A stretch of 64,000 nucleotides of DNA from Amphibalanus amphitrite (Eukaryota; Arthropoda; Thecostraca; Balanomorpha; Balanidae). The DNA is taken from positions 1,736,001-1,800,000 of the forward strand of contig NW_024881501.1 of the NCBI RefSeq assembly GCF_019059575.1, read 5' to 3'. The notes under the pieces are model-generated. The model was not told where the DNA came from and ran no database searches. It saw only the letters and a list, made by a program, of their open reading frames with translations. Each line of letters begins with the position of its first letter. Positions within the stretch are counted from its first letter, which is position 1. This document shows positions 34,267-46,064 of this stretch, piece after piece. Made by a program: the position numbers and the translations under genes.

Positions 34267-35364
34267 CGCGCTCATATGGGACATGTATTGCCTTGGGCCG
34301 GGTTTGTTGTGGTGTGGTGATGTGGTGACGTAGATTCTGTCTGCTATCGAGGTCCCGGCATGGTGTTACTTAGCGCGGGGTACAGGCCAGACCGTTGCGC
34401 CTAGTGCGCTGAAATTTGCGCGATTTATAGATTAAGGATGGGCAACGTGCCTTTGAGGGTCTCAGCTCGATCGATCGATAGCGAGCACATGGCGCGTGCT
34501 TAAAAAGTGGAAATTCGCGTCATAGACTTTACAATACATGCATAAATCGGCTTGCAAAATCGTGCGAAAATGGCTGAATTTGCCCGACACTGGTCCGGTC
34601 CCGTGCAGTATGGCTCGGTAACCGTGGGCCCGATCGGCACGGGGAACACAGTATCGTGTAGAGAATCGAACGGGCTATCGAATGGTGTGCGGTGCAGGGA
34701 TGGCACGCGCCACGTGCACCCGTGAGGGCACTTATGCTGGAAAATTGACGTTTCGGACAGATTTGGGACTTAATGCTATTTTCGGGTGACTGACGGAGCG
34801 GGTTCTAACAACGCCTGTTGGCAAAAGAAATGCACAGTCTCGCATGGAAAAATTGTGAAAGGTTAATTGATCAAAAACAATGTGGAACAAATCGCTGGAG
34901 AAAATGGTATTTGTTAATGACTTACTTAATTACACGGGTTTTACTGCATAACCTGGTACGTTTGACAGTTGAAAATGGCATAGTTGGAAAGAGCATTCAA
35001 TTTTGTCCAAAATCCAACCATCGCTTTTGCATGACGAGCAGCAGTATTCTTAAAAATAGGTATAAATGTTTCAAACCTCTGCATAGTAACTCTTCGATGA
35101 CTTTCATTTTTCAATAACCTACGTCAACCTTTGTTATAAACTACACATGACATGTTCTATAGTAGAACGCATGCCTATCAGACACCAGCACCTCGAGGCG
35201 ATGGACATTTTTTCCCAAACCAAAACGCTTAGCCGTCAAAAAGCAATCGACCGAAACGTATACATAACCCACGGACACAAGACCAACCAAACGCGCACCG
35301 ATCGAAAATACCCCTTATTCGCGTTGCGGAGCAGGCGGGTCACCCTAGCAGGCCCCATTCAACC
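34267..35364. other. No gene seen, interior of hAT element
   Basis: Apparently unique AT-richer sequence. A 99-codon plus frame at 34818-35117 has no recognisable domain. It is not similar, as far as I can judge, to hAT transposases. Confidence 0.4.
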
Positions 35365-36295
35365 GGGGGCCCGGGCCCTATCCATGCACGGGGGCCCGGG
35401 TCACGTCCACCTGGGGCTCCGGGCCCCGTCCATCCGGGGCCCCGGGCCCCGTCCACCAGGGGCCCGGGTCCCATCAATCCGGGGGCCCGGGCCCCGTTCT
35501 CCCGGGGGTCCGGGCCCCGTCCACCTGGGGCCCGGGTCCCGTTCTCTCGGGGGCCCGGGCCCGTTCTCCCGAGGGCCCGGGCCAGTTCTCCCGGGGGCCC
35601 GGGCCCGTTCTCCGGGAGGCCCGGGCCCGTTCTCCCAGGGACCCGGACCCATCCACGGGGGCCCGGGCCCCATCCATCCAGGGGGTCCGGGCCCGTTCTC
35701 CCAGGGGCCCGAGTCAGTTCTCCCGGGGGCCCGGGCCCCATCCAATCGGGGGTCCGGGCCCCGTTCTCCCGGGGCCCCGGACCCATCCACGGGGGCCCGG
35801 GGCCCGTTCTCCCGGGGGCCCGGGCCCGTTCTCCCGAGGGCCCGGGCCAGTTCTCCCGGGGGCCTGGGCCCGTTCTCCGGGAGGCCCGGGCCCGTTCTCC
35901 CGGGGCCCCAGACCCATCCACGGGGGCCCGGGGCCCGTTCTCCCGAGGGCCTGGGCCAGTTCCCCCGGGGGCCTGGGCCCGTTTTCCGGGAGGCCCGGGC
36001 CCGTTCTCCCGGGGACCCGGACCCATCCACGGGGGCCCGGGCCCCATCCACCCAGGGGGTCCGGGCCCGTTCTCCCAGGGGCCCGAGCCAGTTCTCCCGG
36101 GGGTCCGGGCCCCATCCAACCGGGGGTCCGGGCCCCGTTCTCCCGGGGCCCCGGACCCATCCACGGGGGGCCCGGGGCCCGTTCTCCCGGGGGCCCGGGC
36201 CCGTTCTCCCAGGGGCCCGAGCCAGTTCTCCCGGGGGCCCGGGCCCCATCCAACCGGGGGTCCGGGCCCCGTCCACCCGGGGCCCGTTCTCCTGG
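35365..36295. repeat. About 22-bp GC minisatellite (GGGGCCCGGGCCCGTTCTCCC)
   Basis: About 40 units, each with a GGGCCCGGGCCC-like palindromic core followed by CGTTCTCC, CATCCA(CC) or CAGTTCTCC. Higher-order groups of roughly 250-300 bp repeat. Long frames are open on both strands (431 and 386 codons), reading as Gly/Pro repeats; this is expected from the unit and is not taken as coding. Confidence 0.93.
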
Positions 36296-36298
36296 GCC

Positions 36299-36311
36299 CT
36301 CTCTCTCTCTC

Positions 36312-36403
<92 letters not shown>
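36299..36403. repeat. (CT)n microsatellite
   Basis: About 50 dinucleotide units with two early CC interruptions, directly after the GC minisatellite. Confidence 0.97.
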
Positions 36404-36404
<1 letters not shown>

Positions 36405-36479
36405 AGCGGGCCCCTGACAGAAATTTCGGGGGGGTCAGCTGACCCTCTGACCCCCCCTGGCTGCGCCACTGGGCTCTCG

Positions 36480-37136
36480 TAGGCCCAGCAATGGCTTGCA
36501 TGAGACCCTCTTCGCCAGTGGCGGGTGGGCCCTGCCAAATGAGCGTGGCTCTACGACACATAAGACCTCATGGGCTGGTGCTGTGCACCTCAGAAGCCCG
36601 GTGGTGACGCCGTACGCCGGCTTGGTTTCTTAAGGATTAGCGTGGGACCTCCGGGGCCTGCATAGAGTTTGCATGACCTAGTATCAAGTATGTAATCTCA
36701 GAGGCCTGTATGTAATGTGTACACAGTGGCGGTCGCTGGGGGGGGGGGCATCAGGGCCACGCCCCCCCCCCCCAAGGCACATAAAGGGGGCCGTCATATC
36801 ATTTGCCCCCCCCCCCTCAAGCAACCGATGGGCCCCCATAGGTGTATGGGACCCTGGCCCTGATTCGATCATCACGAGGCTAAAAAAAAAAAAACACGCC
36901 CGGCTATTAATATAGCTCCCACACCGGTCTTTGAGCGTCCTACACTGACCTCTGATGGAACTTCAGTGGCGGTCAAGCGCCCACGTTGACCGCTAAGAGC
37001 CCACATCGACCTCTGAGGCCCCACATCTGGCATATGAGGGCCCCTAAGTGAAAACATATATGGGTGGGCTTCTGAAGATCACAGGGCTCATACAGACTCC
37101 TGCTCAGCCTTACGTTGGTCCTGATCGTGATTACTT
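36480..37136. other. No gene; one unpaired hAT-like terminus
   Basis: CAGTGGCGGTCGCTGG at 36724 followed by G and C tracts resembles a hAT left end, but no partner with matching 8-bp flank was found. A second CAGTGGCGG occurs at 36966. No exon supported. Confidence 0.45.
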
Positions 37137-37138
37137 TA

Positions 37139-38031
37139 GGGGAAGTTGGGGCAATGCCGGGGTTGGGGCAAAGCCGAAATTCGAGATATTTCGAAAACCG
37201 TACGACATGGATGCCACCTGTCAGTGATGATCTGAAGCTTAAGTGACTACCAATTATCGCATGTTTGTTACCAGTCGTCATTCGGAATACTTCGGCTGTG
37301 AGGGCGCCAAGAGCGTTATCAAGGTACGTTTCCTTTGTACTACATGCGTCTTCGAAGCTGCATTTCCTACTCATTATGCTACCGTTTGTCTGGCCAATTC
37401 GGTCAAGTAATCTTCAGCACGTCTTTGCATAAGTGTGCTGCCTATTTGAAATTTATACAGCACGTTGAAAAGTTATGGGCCTGCAAATGAAAGTATGGGT
37501 GGCTGGGGTAATGCCGAAAACGTGCAATTACGCGGCGCGTTAAAGCATGCTACGTGAACTTTACCGCTGTAGAATAGCAACGCGTATTTTTAGTCAGACA
37601 AATTACACTTTTAACCGACACAACGGCCTGTTACCATAAGGAATGATTTACCTGGCCTTTTCTTATTATATCACACAATTATAACTTCCAGTGTGCACCA
37701 AGCGTCCTCAAGCTCTTAAAACGCGTGTCAGCTTTGACGAATTCTGGATAAAATTTGAGATAAAATAGCAAAACATCAATTTCGGCATTCCCGTAGATCA
37801 TTTCTCCCATTTTCGGCTTTCCCCGCAGTCCGGGGCAACGCCGAAAAAGTCACTTCTTTGATATTTTTAGTTTGTGCGCTTAACGGTATGCGAATTCATC
37901 AAATGCGCCTGGTATGTTTGAAAGGCAAAAGACTGGCCTCTCGAATGACGCCAACAAGAATAGCTTATGTTGTCTACCTTGCGTGCTACGGGCGTCAGAA
38001 AAAAAACATTCGGCGTTCCCCCAACTTCCCC
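37139..38031. mobile_element. Tc1/mariner-like MITE, 893 bp
   Basis: Termini GGGGAAGTTGGGGCAATGCCG and the reverse complement of the right end match at 19 of 21 bases. TA flanks both sides (37137-37138 and 38032-38033). The motif GGGGCAANGCCG recurs inside (37161, 37500, 37833), giving an internally repetitive body. No transposase is encoded. The TA target suggests Tc1/mariner mobilisation. Confidence 0.8.
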
Positions 38032-38033
38032 TA

Positions 38034-39053
38034 CGTCCTGATGGCCCCGCGAAGCTTCCCTCATATTTCGACGTCGGGACCCCATGAGCCAGTGTGTGGG
38101 GCTGGTAGAGACTGATGAAGTCCTTAGGGCTCAGGGCCAGTCTTTTTAGCAGTAGGACTATAAGACAGGTTGAGTGAGCCGAGCCCCAATAGAGCCGTTG
38201 CGAAGCCCCGCACGAGTCGTGCGCGGCCCTCAGATGCCAATTTTGAAAACCAGGAACCTGTAGGGCCGGGGTCTCCAGAGGTCGGTGTACCTACTTTCTC
38301 CCGCCGCTACACATCTACATATATGGGCAAATGTCATGGTTTGAAAATGCTCCCTGGGTTTCACATGCTTGTTCAAAGTAAGAGGTATCTGTACTTTTCC
38401 GAATTGTTTTATAGTGGTAAGGTCATGAAGCCGCGTGCCCGACCTTCTGCAGTATATGCTACACCGATCCGTCGCCATGGTGCAGTGGCCCGACCGGTGG
38501 AAACACCGTGGGACGGGAAATGGAACTGGTGATTTTGCCTTAGATTGAGCTTAAAGATTTCACGCAAGAATGAGGTGGATGAAGCATAAGTAATGCCAAC
38601 TTTTTCGGCGCCTCGTGGGCGTAAAAAATTAGCCGATCACCCCCCCCCCCTCCGGTGACGGTTAATGTTATGTCCCGCGAGTGTGACTTTGGCCCCCCCT
38701 TCCGCCAGCGGCTGCGACCGCCAGTGCTTGCATATTTTCCCAAACTTTTTTCTTCTTCTCTTGCTGGTGTTTGAACAGCCAAAATCCACTCTGGTATCGC
38801 GAATGGAAGCGCACATCAAGACCATGGGAGAAAGGTGAGGTTCCACACCCGTAAGATGTGGAACCTTTACCTATACTCGGGCTATGCATCTAACGGCAAA
38901 TACCGATGCAGATTTGAGTTATAGTCTTCTAATCTTGCCGAGTTGTTGTGTAAGTAAAGCCGCTCTCGGAGAAACAACAACAGACAAAAATGGTTTTCGT
39001 TTTGTGCTGGTGGGCTGCTGCCAACCGGTTTCAGCGGCCAGGAGGCCGGTATC
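38034..39053. other. No gene seen
   Basis: Mixed sequence around the end of the candidate outer hAT element. A short inverted pair GGTTCCACA/TGTGGAACC lies at 38839-38864. No exon supported. Confidence 0.4.
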
Positions 39054-39205
39054 GCGCGCCCGAGAGGGCTCCACACCGCGGGTCTGCCCGAGAGGGCTCC
39101 ACACCGCGGGTCTGGCCGAGAGGGCTCCACACCGCGGGTCTGGCCGAGAGGGCTCCACACCGCGGGTCTGGCCGAGAGGGCTCCACACCGCGGGTCTGGC
39201 CCGGC
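39054..39205. repeat. 28-bp minisatellite, about 5.5 units
   Basis: Unit CCGAGAGGGCTCCACACCGC plus GGGTCTGG; nearly identical copies, implying recent expansion. Confidence 0.95.
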
Positions 39206-39221
39206 GGGCTGCGGTCAGAAC

Positions 39222-39365
39222 AGTGTCCGCGGGCCGAGGACAGGACAGCGTCCGTGGGCTGAGGACAGGACAGTGTCCGCGGGCTGAGGGGAGCAGTGTC
39301 CGCGGGCCGAGGACAGGACAGCGTCCGTGGGCCGAGGACAGTGTCTGCCGGACTGCGGGCTGCAG
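39222..39365. repeat. About 25-bp minisatellite, about 5 units
   Basis: Core GAGGACAGGACAGYGTCCGY followed by GGGCYGA, with one shortened unit. Confidence 0.9.
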
Positions 39366-39407
39366 TGTCTGAATGTAGGTACGCCGGGCGCCGGTCCATC
39401 CGCCGTG

Positions 39408-39446
39408 CCGGGGCGGGGGCGGGGGCGGGGGCGGGGGCGGGGGCGG
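39408..39446. repeat. (GGGGGC)n hexanucleotide, about 6 units
   Basis: A perfect GGGGCG/GGGGGC run. The G strand has several adjacent G5 blocks and could form a G-quadruplex. Confidence 0.93.
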
Positions 39447-40640
39447 CCGGCGCCGATCACCGGCAGTTTCAATTGTCCGCGGCCGGCGGCGGCGGGCCAT
39501 TAGCCGTTCGGAGACGGGCGCTGCCGCCGGTGGGCCCATTACCCACCCCCGCGGCCGCCGCTCCGCCGGCCACCGCCGACCGCAGCCAGCATGGCCGGCG
39601 CCAGCAGAGCGCCGTTTTTGCCGCACTGTGCGCCGTTCATGTCGCGCCGAGCCGCCGTCTGTCAGTTTTATCGACTTTCCCCGGGTGCGTGTGCTCAGAC
39701 TGACTGCGGCGGGCCCTGGGAACAGGCGGGGCGGGGCGGGGCGGGGCGGGTCGCGTGCCTGCTTGTTTTGATTCCCGGATCAGTGTGTTTTGCTTATCTG
39801 CTGCCAGTTGAAAGCGGCGCAGAGCACTCGTAAAATGAAGGGTGTCTGTGTTGAATTGAGCTGACTTAAACAAACGGACGAATTCCAGAGGGCGGCTCTG
39901 CTGCCGGGCCGCGGGTTGGGGGACGGCTGCCGGGGCGGGCGGACCGCTCTGCTGCACCCCTGGCAGACTAGAGCGGAGCGCGGTATAAATGAGACGTGGA
40001 TCGGGCCGCCGGCCAGATTCCAAATAAATCAGGCGTGAATTAAACTGCTGCCATGACAACCGGGTCCCAAATTTATGCCGCAATACTTCTCACAAGTCAT
40101 CAACATCTACCAAAGCGTCGCTACGTTCTCGGAAGGAGGGCCACTAGCGCGGCTCGGCGCCACCATTTGACCACCATCCGTCAGCTCGTCATCGTGTCCT
40201 GGTGCATATCCGGCGCGCCGTAAACGCCGCCAGTGCAGCCGCCGCGCGCCGTAATTGAATAATCACCGCGCCCGGCGGGCCGGGCCGGGGCGGGCGGCGG
40301 GCGGCGGGCGGCGGGCGCCCCACCTGAGCAGCCCGGCCGGCCGGCGGCGCGGCGGCCGATGCCGCCTGCCGGGCAGCTAATTACTGAGGACACACGATCG
40401 GCGCTGCCGAGCCGGGAGGGGGAGGGGCGCTGGCTGCTACCTGTGTCAGCGTACAGGGCAGGTGGGCCACACACGGGGACGGCCGACCCCACAAAAAGGT
40501 CGCCAGCCGGGCAGCTGGGCGGCACACGGCTCCGCCGCCGCCGGTCAGCCCGTGGGAACACACGAGACCGCGGCGCGGCAAAAATGCCGCAGTTGACACC
40601 GCCGTTATCGAGTCCCGGCGCTAATGTCGCCAATTACCGG
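39447..40640. other. CpG-rich blocks, no gene
   Basis: Two CpG-dense stretches (39447-39770 and 40150-40640) separated by mixed sequence, with GGGGCGGGGCGGGGCGGG at 39728 (Sp1-like boxes) and GGCGGGCGGCGGGCGG at 40293. Frames are open on both strands. No splice-bounded exon could be supported. Confidence 0.35.
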
Positions 40641-41590
40641 CGCATCGGCCCGATTGAAGTCGGCGCTGTTTTTACCAGTTTTTGCCCAGTGTTGATAATA
40701 GGCCTGTTTGAATTATATATTTGGATAGCAGTCGTGATGAAAAACTGGAAACTATTACCACACATCAAGTGATTTTTTTACCTTTGTTCGTGTATACTTT
40801 GCCTTCAATTACTTTGTCACGAGCTGTCTGCGGGAAGTCCCAATGGCAGGCCTCACGGAAAGAAGGGCTTGACATTAGCAGCGTATCACCACCGGGCTGC
40901 ACAAAAACCGTCCATTCCCGGAGTTTCGTTACACTCGTTGTCTTAGCTGTCAGTGAGAACGCGCCTCGATCATGCACGACTGGGTTTCTAATAAACTTAC
41001 CGCAGCTCTATATCCGTATTAAGAAGTGTCCACCATTGCTGCACTGCGGTCAGCCCGAGCCGCATTCCCACCTCTAGTATGCACATACCTGTTCCGTAGG
41101 CGCTCCTTTTCCTGTCTTGGTATATTTCTTCGCCTGAAAGTTCATCATGTCACATTAATGAAAGCCTAGTTTTATACCAGAACACTATACCAGACCATAC
41201 CAGCCTTATACCAGACACTAGCAGGTAACTCCTGATTATTTAGGGTTATTGGACGAAATAGGTACATGATGGATATCCCTTGATGGATATTGTTTACCTA
41301 ATAAATAATTACCTACTAACAAGAAGTGATTGTGAAATTGCTTCTTCATCAATACTTCAGTAGGAACGTATCCCTGGTGACAGATATTTATACCTAAATT
41401 GATTAATGATGTGTTTTGATTTAAAGATAGGTAGATAATTATGCCGCGAGTTGTTATGCAATAGACAGTGGACGCTTACCTTTTGGCACCATGAAATCGT
41501 TGACGTTTATGGGCATGAAATGGTCAGATATGACCGAAATGTAGCAAAACAGAAAAAACAGAGGTTGTTGATTTCCAGCAATGTAGCTTG
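40641..41590. other. No gene seen; AT-rich
   Basis: AT-rich sequence with a short ATACCAGA-type repeat at 41173-41218. No RNA gene or exon recognised. Confidence 0.45.
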
Positions 41591-43330
41591 GCGCGGTACG
41601 ACAGAGGGCCGCTGGGAGAGCGACTCCTCGGACCCGGTTGAAAGGGCCCTCGGTCTACAGCTCGCCCCGGCAGCGGTACGCATACGGCTGTGACGGTAAT
41701 CCATCCGGCTCGGCCGGCGCCGTAACACGAGCCCGTCGACCCCAGCTGCGCCGGCCGAGAAGCCCCGGGTGTCGGCTGGACGGCCCGCGCCCCCCGCGCC
41801 AGCCGCCGTATTGTCTAACAGGTTCATGTCATAATCGCATTGTGTACTTGTTTCATTGCCCGATGGCGATAAAGTATCGCACCGGCGAGCGGCCGCGGCT
41901 CAGCGCTGAAACAACAGGTGCTGCCGCGCCAACCCTTCCGATCCGGGGAGCGTTTCTAAATTTGTTTATGCAAATCCGCGCGGCCGATGCAAATGCAGGC
42001 AAATGAGCGACCAACTCCCGGCTGGCATATTGTTTGAAGACGCTTTGTGCTCGGTTTAAATCATAAATCACCCAATCGAAAGCAAGCCCATGAAAGCTAA
42101 TAGGTGCGCACGTGCGCCGTTCTCAGGCGAAGCCGGCAGACGCGGCGCACTGGGGACAAAGGTGGCGTCCGCGGCCAAGGGTCATCGAGACGAGAGGTGG
42201 CGGCGGCTGCAGCAGCGTCTGCCGCCGCTGGCAGTGTGTGCCGCAGATCCGGTCGGCCGGATCGTCGGCGATCGGCATCGATCCCGGCTCGGCGCGGCGC
42301 GGAGCGGGTGTCGGTCGGCGGCCTCCCCTCCCTCCGCTGAGCTCCTCTGTACACGGCAGCTCCGCGGCGCGGCGCCCGCCGGCCCGCCAACGGACGACGG
42401 CTGACGGGCGTCTGTGTGTCCCGAAACTGGGCCACCGGCAGCCGGCACTAATCAGACTGTTTGGGCGGCGTCTGTGGCGCGCGGCAGACGTGGGTGGCGC
42501 GCTTCAGGTGACGCCATCCGCGAAATGCGCCCGGCTCCGTAAAACAATCGCCGAGCGGGGCGCGCGGCGCGGCGGGGTGGGCTGCCGGGGGGACCCGGGC
42601 GGCGCCCGGGTGGCCGCTATCAGAGCCGGCCGGCTGATCGGTAATTACACGGCCGGAGGAGGCCACACAGAGACGCGCGTGCCCCGAGACAATGCGGCGC
42701 CGACGGCCGGCGTCGGCTCCATTACCGGCCGGCCGCCGCTCGGCTGGAGAGCCCGGCACGCCGCGTGCGCCCGTGTCGGGAACGACGACCCTTCAGCAGG
42801 GGCGGCGTCAGGCGGCCGGGCCGGGGTCGGCCGGCGCCGGTCACCGCTGCCCCGGCGCGGCGCCGTGTGGCTCACCCTCCCGGCCCGGCTGAGGCCGCGC
42901 CTGTTCAGAGTACCCCGTCTGAGTGGGAGCCGAGTGGGAGCCGGAGCCCGCTGTAGTAGGGCCGGACCCGGGCCCCGCTGCCGCTGCCCATTATCTCCCG
43001 GCACCGTCCGACGGCCGACTCAAATTTACAAACAAAGCTCTGACAATGGCCCGATCATGTAATTGGAATGGATGATGAAGACGATAATGATATCCTCTGC
43101 CGATGATGAATGGACCGGGCCGGTAAAAAAGACACGGCCGCCGGCCGCTGCAGGGATGCGCGGCGCGCGCGCGGCGCCGCCAATATGCAGTTAGCAGCTG
43201 CGCAGGGTGAAAATTAGACTGACATGGCGCGCACATCGTTAATCACTGGAATTAATGTCTGTGCAAAGCTGTGAAGTTGGCATCGTGCGACTCAGCCGGG
43301 CGTCGCCCGCCGAGCGCGGCTGCGGTCCGC
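41591..43330. other. Large CpG-rich block, no supported gene
   Basis: The densest CpG region of the window (42100-43010), with embedded AT-rich islands (41820-42090; 43020-43110 with GTAATTGGAATGGATGATGAAG). The 316-codon plus frame at 42112 is matched by open frames in most other phases, so it is likely compositional. A regulatory role is possible. Confidence 0.35.
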
Positions 43331-43784
43331 GGTGGCGTTGGCGCCTTTGCGGTCCGAGGACTTCATGACAAACGGTAGGCGAAGAGAACTTTGTGATCAT
43401 TTCTTTGCTATGCTTGGCAGCCAGCAGAATGCATAGCGCCAGAACAAAATGAACGAATGAAAACACAGTTTTTACTACTCCCAAGAAAACAATCGGCAAA
43501 TAACAAATTCAAAACGCAGCTGTAATAGTGTACAGTTGGAAATCTCTGTTACGAACAAATGTCAGCTTGCGCTACTGTTTTAACCATGTTAAAGTCAAGT
43601 CAACTTTTTGGCCGACTTATTCTTGATCTTCGAGTAAGACTGTACGATTTTCAGTTGCACATCAGGTTCAGGAGTGAGCGGTTTTTTTTTGGGGGGGGGG
43701 GGGGGAGACTGTTCTTTGTTTGCAAGTCGGTGGGGTCTCCAGTACGATATGACAGAGTCGCCACGACGGACGGCTGGTGAAGTA
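43331..43784. other. No gene seen
   Basis: AT-rich spacer with a T-tract/G-tract junction at 43681-43706. Confidence 0.45.
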
Positions 43785-44178
43785 CGGACTTGTGCTGTAC
43801 GGACAACTGGTCCACAGACGGCTGCACTGGTGTATTGGTGTACGGACAGCCCGTATAGTTACGGCTGTTTTACGGACGACTGGTGCACGGACGGCTTATG
43901 TACGGACGGTTGGTGCACGGACGGTTGGTGTACGGACGGATGGTGTACGGACGGCTGGTGTACGGACGGTTGGTATTCGAACAGGCTGGTGTACGGACGG
44001 TTGATGTACGGACGGCTGGTGCACGGACGGCTTATGTACGGACGGTTGGTATTCGAACAGGCTGGTGTACGGACGGTTGGTGCACGGACGGCTGGTGTAC
44101 GGACAGCTAGTGTACGGACGGCTGGTGTACGGACAGCTAGTGTACGGACAGCTGGTGTACGGACAGCTAGTGTCAGTA
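43785..44178. repeat. 15-bp minisatellite (GGTGTACGGACGGCT), about 26 units
   Basis: Units alternate TGTACGGACGGCTGG, TGCACGGACGG and TTATGTACGGACGG, with two ATTCGAACAGGCTGG variants about 75 bp apart, showing higher-order duplication. Repeat-derived frames are open. Confidence 0.95.
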
Positions 44179-44341
44179 CGGATTGCTACACGGACGGCGA
44201 TCGGTAGAAGACTGATCGCGATCGACGTGTGACAGGCTATTACGATAAACATGGGCGGGCGATAGGCTATTACGATGAACAGGGGCGGGCGATAGGCTGG
44301 ATGAACAGTGCTGTCAATCACAGCTAACTGGGATCGGACGG

Positions 44342-44520
<179 letters not shown>

Positions 44521-44583
44521 AAATGAAATGAGGAGACATAAAATTGAAAGGGAACTATATATATCAAGATACAGAATGAGAAT

Positions 44584-44685
44584 GAGGAGGAGGAGGGGGA
44601 GGAGGGGAGGAGGAGGAGGAGGAGGAGGAGGAGGGGGAGGGAGAGGAGGAGGAGGAGGAGGAGGAGGGGGAGGGGGAGGAGGAGT
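44584..44685. repeat. (GGA)n / purine tract
   Basis: GGA units mixed with GGGGGA. Together with the AG tract it makes a largely purine plus strand over about 340 bp. Confidence 0.95.
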
Positions 44686-44884
44686 AGGGAAGAATTCGCG
44701 CAATGCAGCGGTAATTAGCACTTCGATAACTTGCCTTGGCATTAATTAGAATGACGGAAATCAAATACCTACCAGAGGCAAATTATTCATACGAGAATAT
44801 ATCAATTTGAATCTGAAACCGCGGCATCATGAGTATTGAATATATTACGAAATTGGTGCCAACAGCCGACACACAAGCACGACC

Positions 44885-45150
44885 CTGCTTAAAGGAAATA
44901 GTTCACTTTTAACATGGAATTTTGAACTGGAATAGCAGTTTTGCAGCTTGAGCTGAGACTAGTACAAAGCAGAAGCTCTTACGGCCCAACGATCACTCTA
45001 GAGGAAGGTATTCCATTTCTCGTTCCGAAAAGAGTGCCTTGCAGAGGAATGCGTGCCTTGCTGAGGAATGCAGCCACGTCATCGTCAGCCAATCAGCATG
45101 CTGCTCACGACCAATGGCTTTGTACTACGCAATATGATTGTTCAACGCAT
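44885..45150. repeat. Dispersed repeat shared in inverted orientation with 54170-54450
   Basis: Segments around GCAGTTTTGCAGCTTGAGCT, GGCCCAACGATCAC and the CCAATCAGCAT part occur as reverse complements in order at 54205-54430, inside the hAT element at 52286. This copy may be a fragment of a related element. Confidence 0.75.
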
Positions 45151-46062
45151 AATAAGCTTCGGTGTCAAAAAATATTGTGTATAGAATATTGTTTTCTTAT
45201 ATTAAAATATAAAAAATAACATTTTTTATAAAAAGGTTTTATTTTCTTTGCTGATCATTTTGAGCATAAGAAATAAGATATATATCCATTGCAAACAGAT
45301 AGTAATACATTCGGGAAAGTGAACCTTTAACATGTCGGACCGGCTGCAGTGAGATGTGCCCTCAGATAACTGTACTCACTCTGCAGATGACTATGTCCAT
45401 CCCCCTGCGCTGGCCTGGAGCCCGCGGAGTGCCGTAGAGCCACTGCTCGCCTGTCGTCACTAGCTGAATCAACAGGCAGCCGTGTAACCGAGAGGGCGGG
45501 ACGCGAGTGACGTCCCGGTGACTAATGCGAAAAAGATTGTTGCTTCCAATAATAGAAACCCTTTGAGAGACTCCGCCAGATAAACACCGAGTCCGTTTAA
45601 GGGCTTCCGCCGTGCGCTGCCCCTGTTTGGCCTGCTCCTGTCCCCTCGGCTGACCTCCTCCCCCTCCCCCCGTCCCTCCCCTCCACCGCACCTGGCTCCC
45701 TCAGAAGCGGCGGCGGACGCGCTGCCGGCACTGCCGGCCGGCCGGCCCACTCCGTAAACACACCCTCTCACACACGTACCGCACTCAGGGGGTAATCAGC
45801 CGTGCCTTATTGAGTGGGAGCGAGGTGGAGCAGCCGCCGCCTGGGTCCGCCCGCGGACTGGATCCGCCGGTATCCGGAATCTAAAAGCAGCCAACGCTTT
45901 CATGACACAATATGTCAAATAAAACCTATAATTGTTACTATATATATCATTGTTTGTTATTATATAATAATTGCTGATTTTTATAATAGTTTCTTGTGCT
46001 AGCTCAAGGCGTAGTGTAAATTGCATTTGAAATTAGATATTGGTGAACGATTGACAGATCTG
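45151..46062. other. No gene seen; CpG-rich in the middle
   Basis: AT-rich flanks with a GC-rich centre (45590-45860). The segment 45985-46060 repeats 17655-17735. No exon supported. Confidence 0.4.
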
Positions 46063-46064
46063 TA

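Larger units (their letters stand above)
32959..36471. mobile_element. hAT-type non-autonomous element, 3.5 kb
   Basis: Termini CAGTGGCGCAGCCAGG and CCTGGCTGCGCCACTG are a perfect 16-bp inverted repeat. A perfect 8-bp duplication GGCTCTCG flanks them (32951-32958 and 36472-36479). Inside are a 5'-truncated family A MITE (33403-34262), unique sequence, a proline/glycine-like GC minisatellite (35365-36295) and a CT microsatellite. No hAT transposase or BED finger frame was found. A GCGGGCCCC segment near each end may be subterminal repeats. Confidence 0.92.
32667..38726. mobile_element. Candidate large hAT-type element holding other elements
   Basis: The left end CATAGGCGGTCCCAGG and right end GCTGCGACCGCCAGTG are partly inverted. 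They are flanked by an exact 8-bp duplication CTTGCATA (32659-32666 and 38727-38734). Between them lie the hAT element at 32959-36471 and the TA-flanked element at 37139-38031. After subtracting these, about 1.6 kb remains. No transposase frame was recognised. The exact flank match favours a single outer element, but weak terminal identity leaves doubt. Confidence 0.55.

Noticed and set aside
35147..36442. Long Gly/Pro-rich open frame (431 codons) and antisense partners
   Set aside because: It is a read-through of a GC minisatellite and a CT microsatellite; several frames on both strands are open for the same stretch.
36724..36842. hAT-like left end CAGTGGCGGTCGCTGG
   Set aside because: No right end with a matching TGTGTACA flank was found, so no element could be delimited.
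42112..43062. 316-codon frame in the CpG-rich block
   Set aside because: Arg, Ala, Gly and Pro dominate, other phases are open too, and no domain is recognised.
43674..44207. Frame reading as tandem WCTDG repeats
   Set aside because: The 15-bp unit is a multiple of three, so it stays open; neighbouring phases are equally open.
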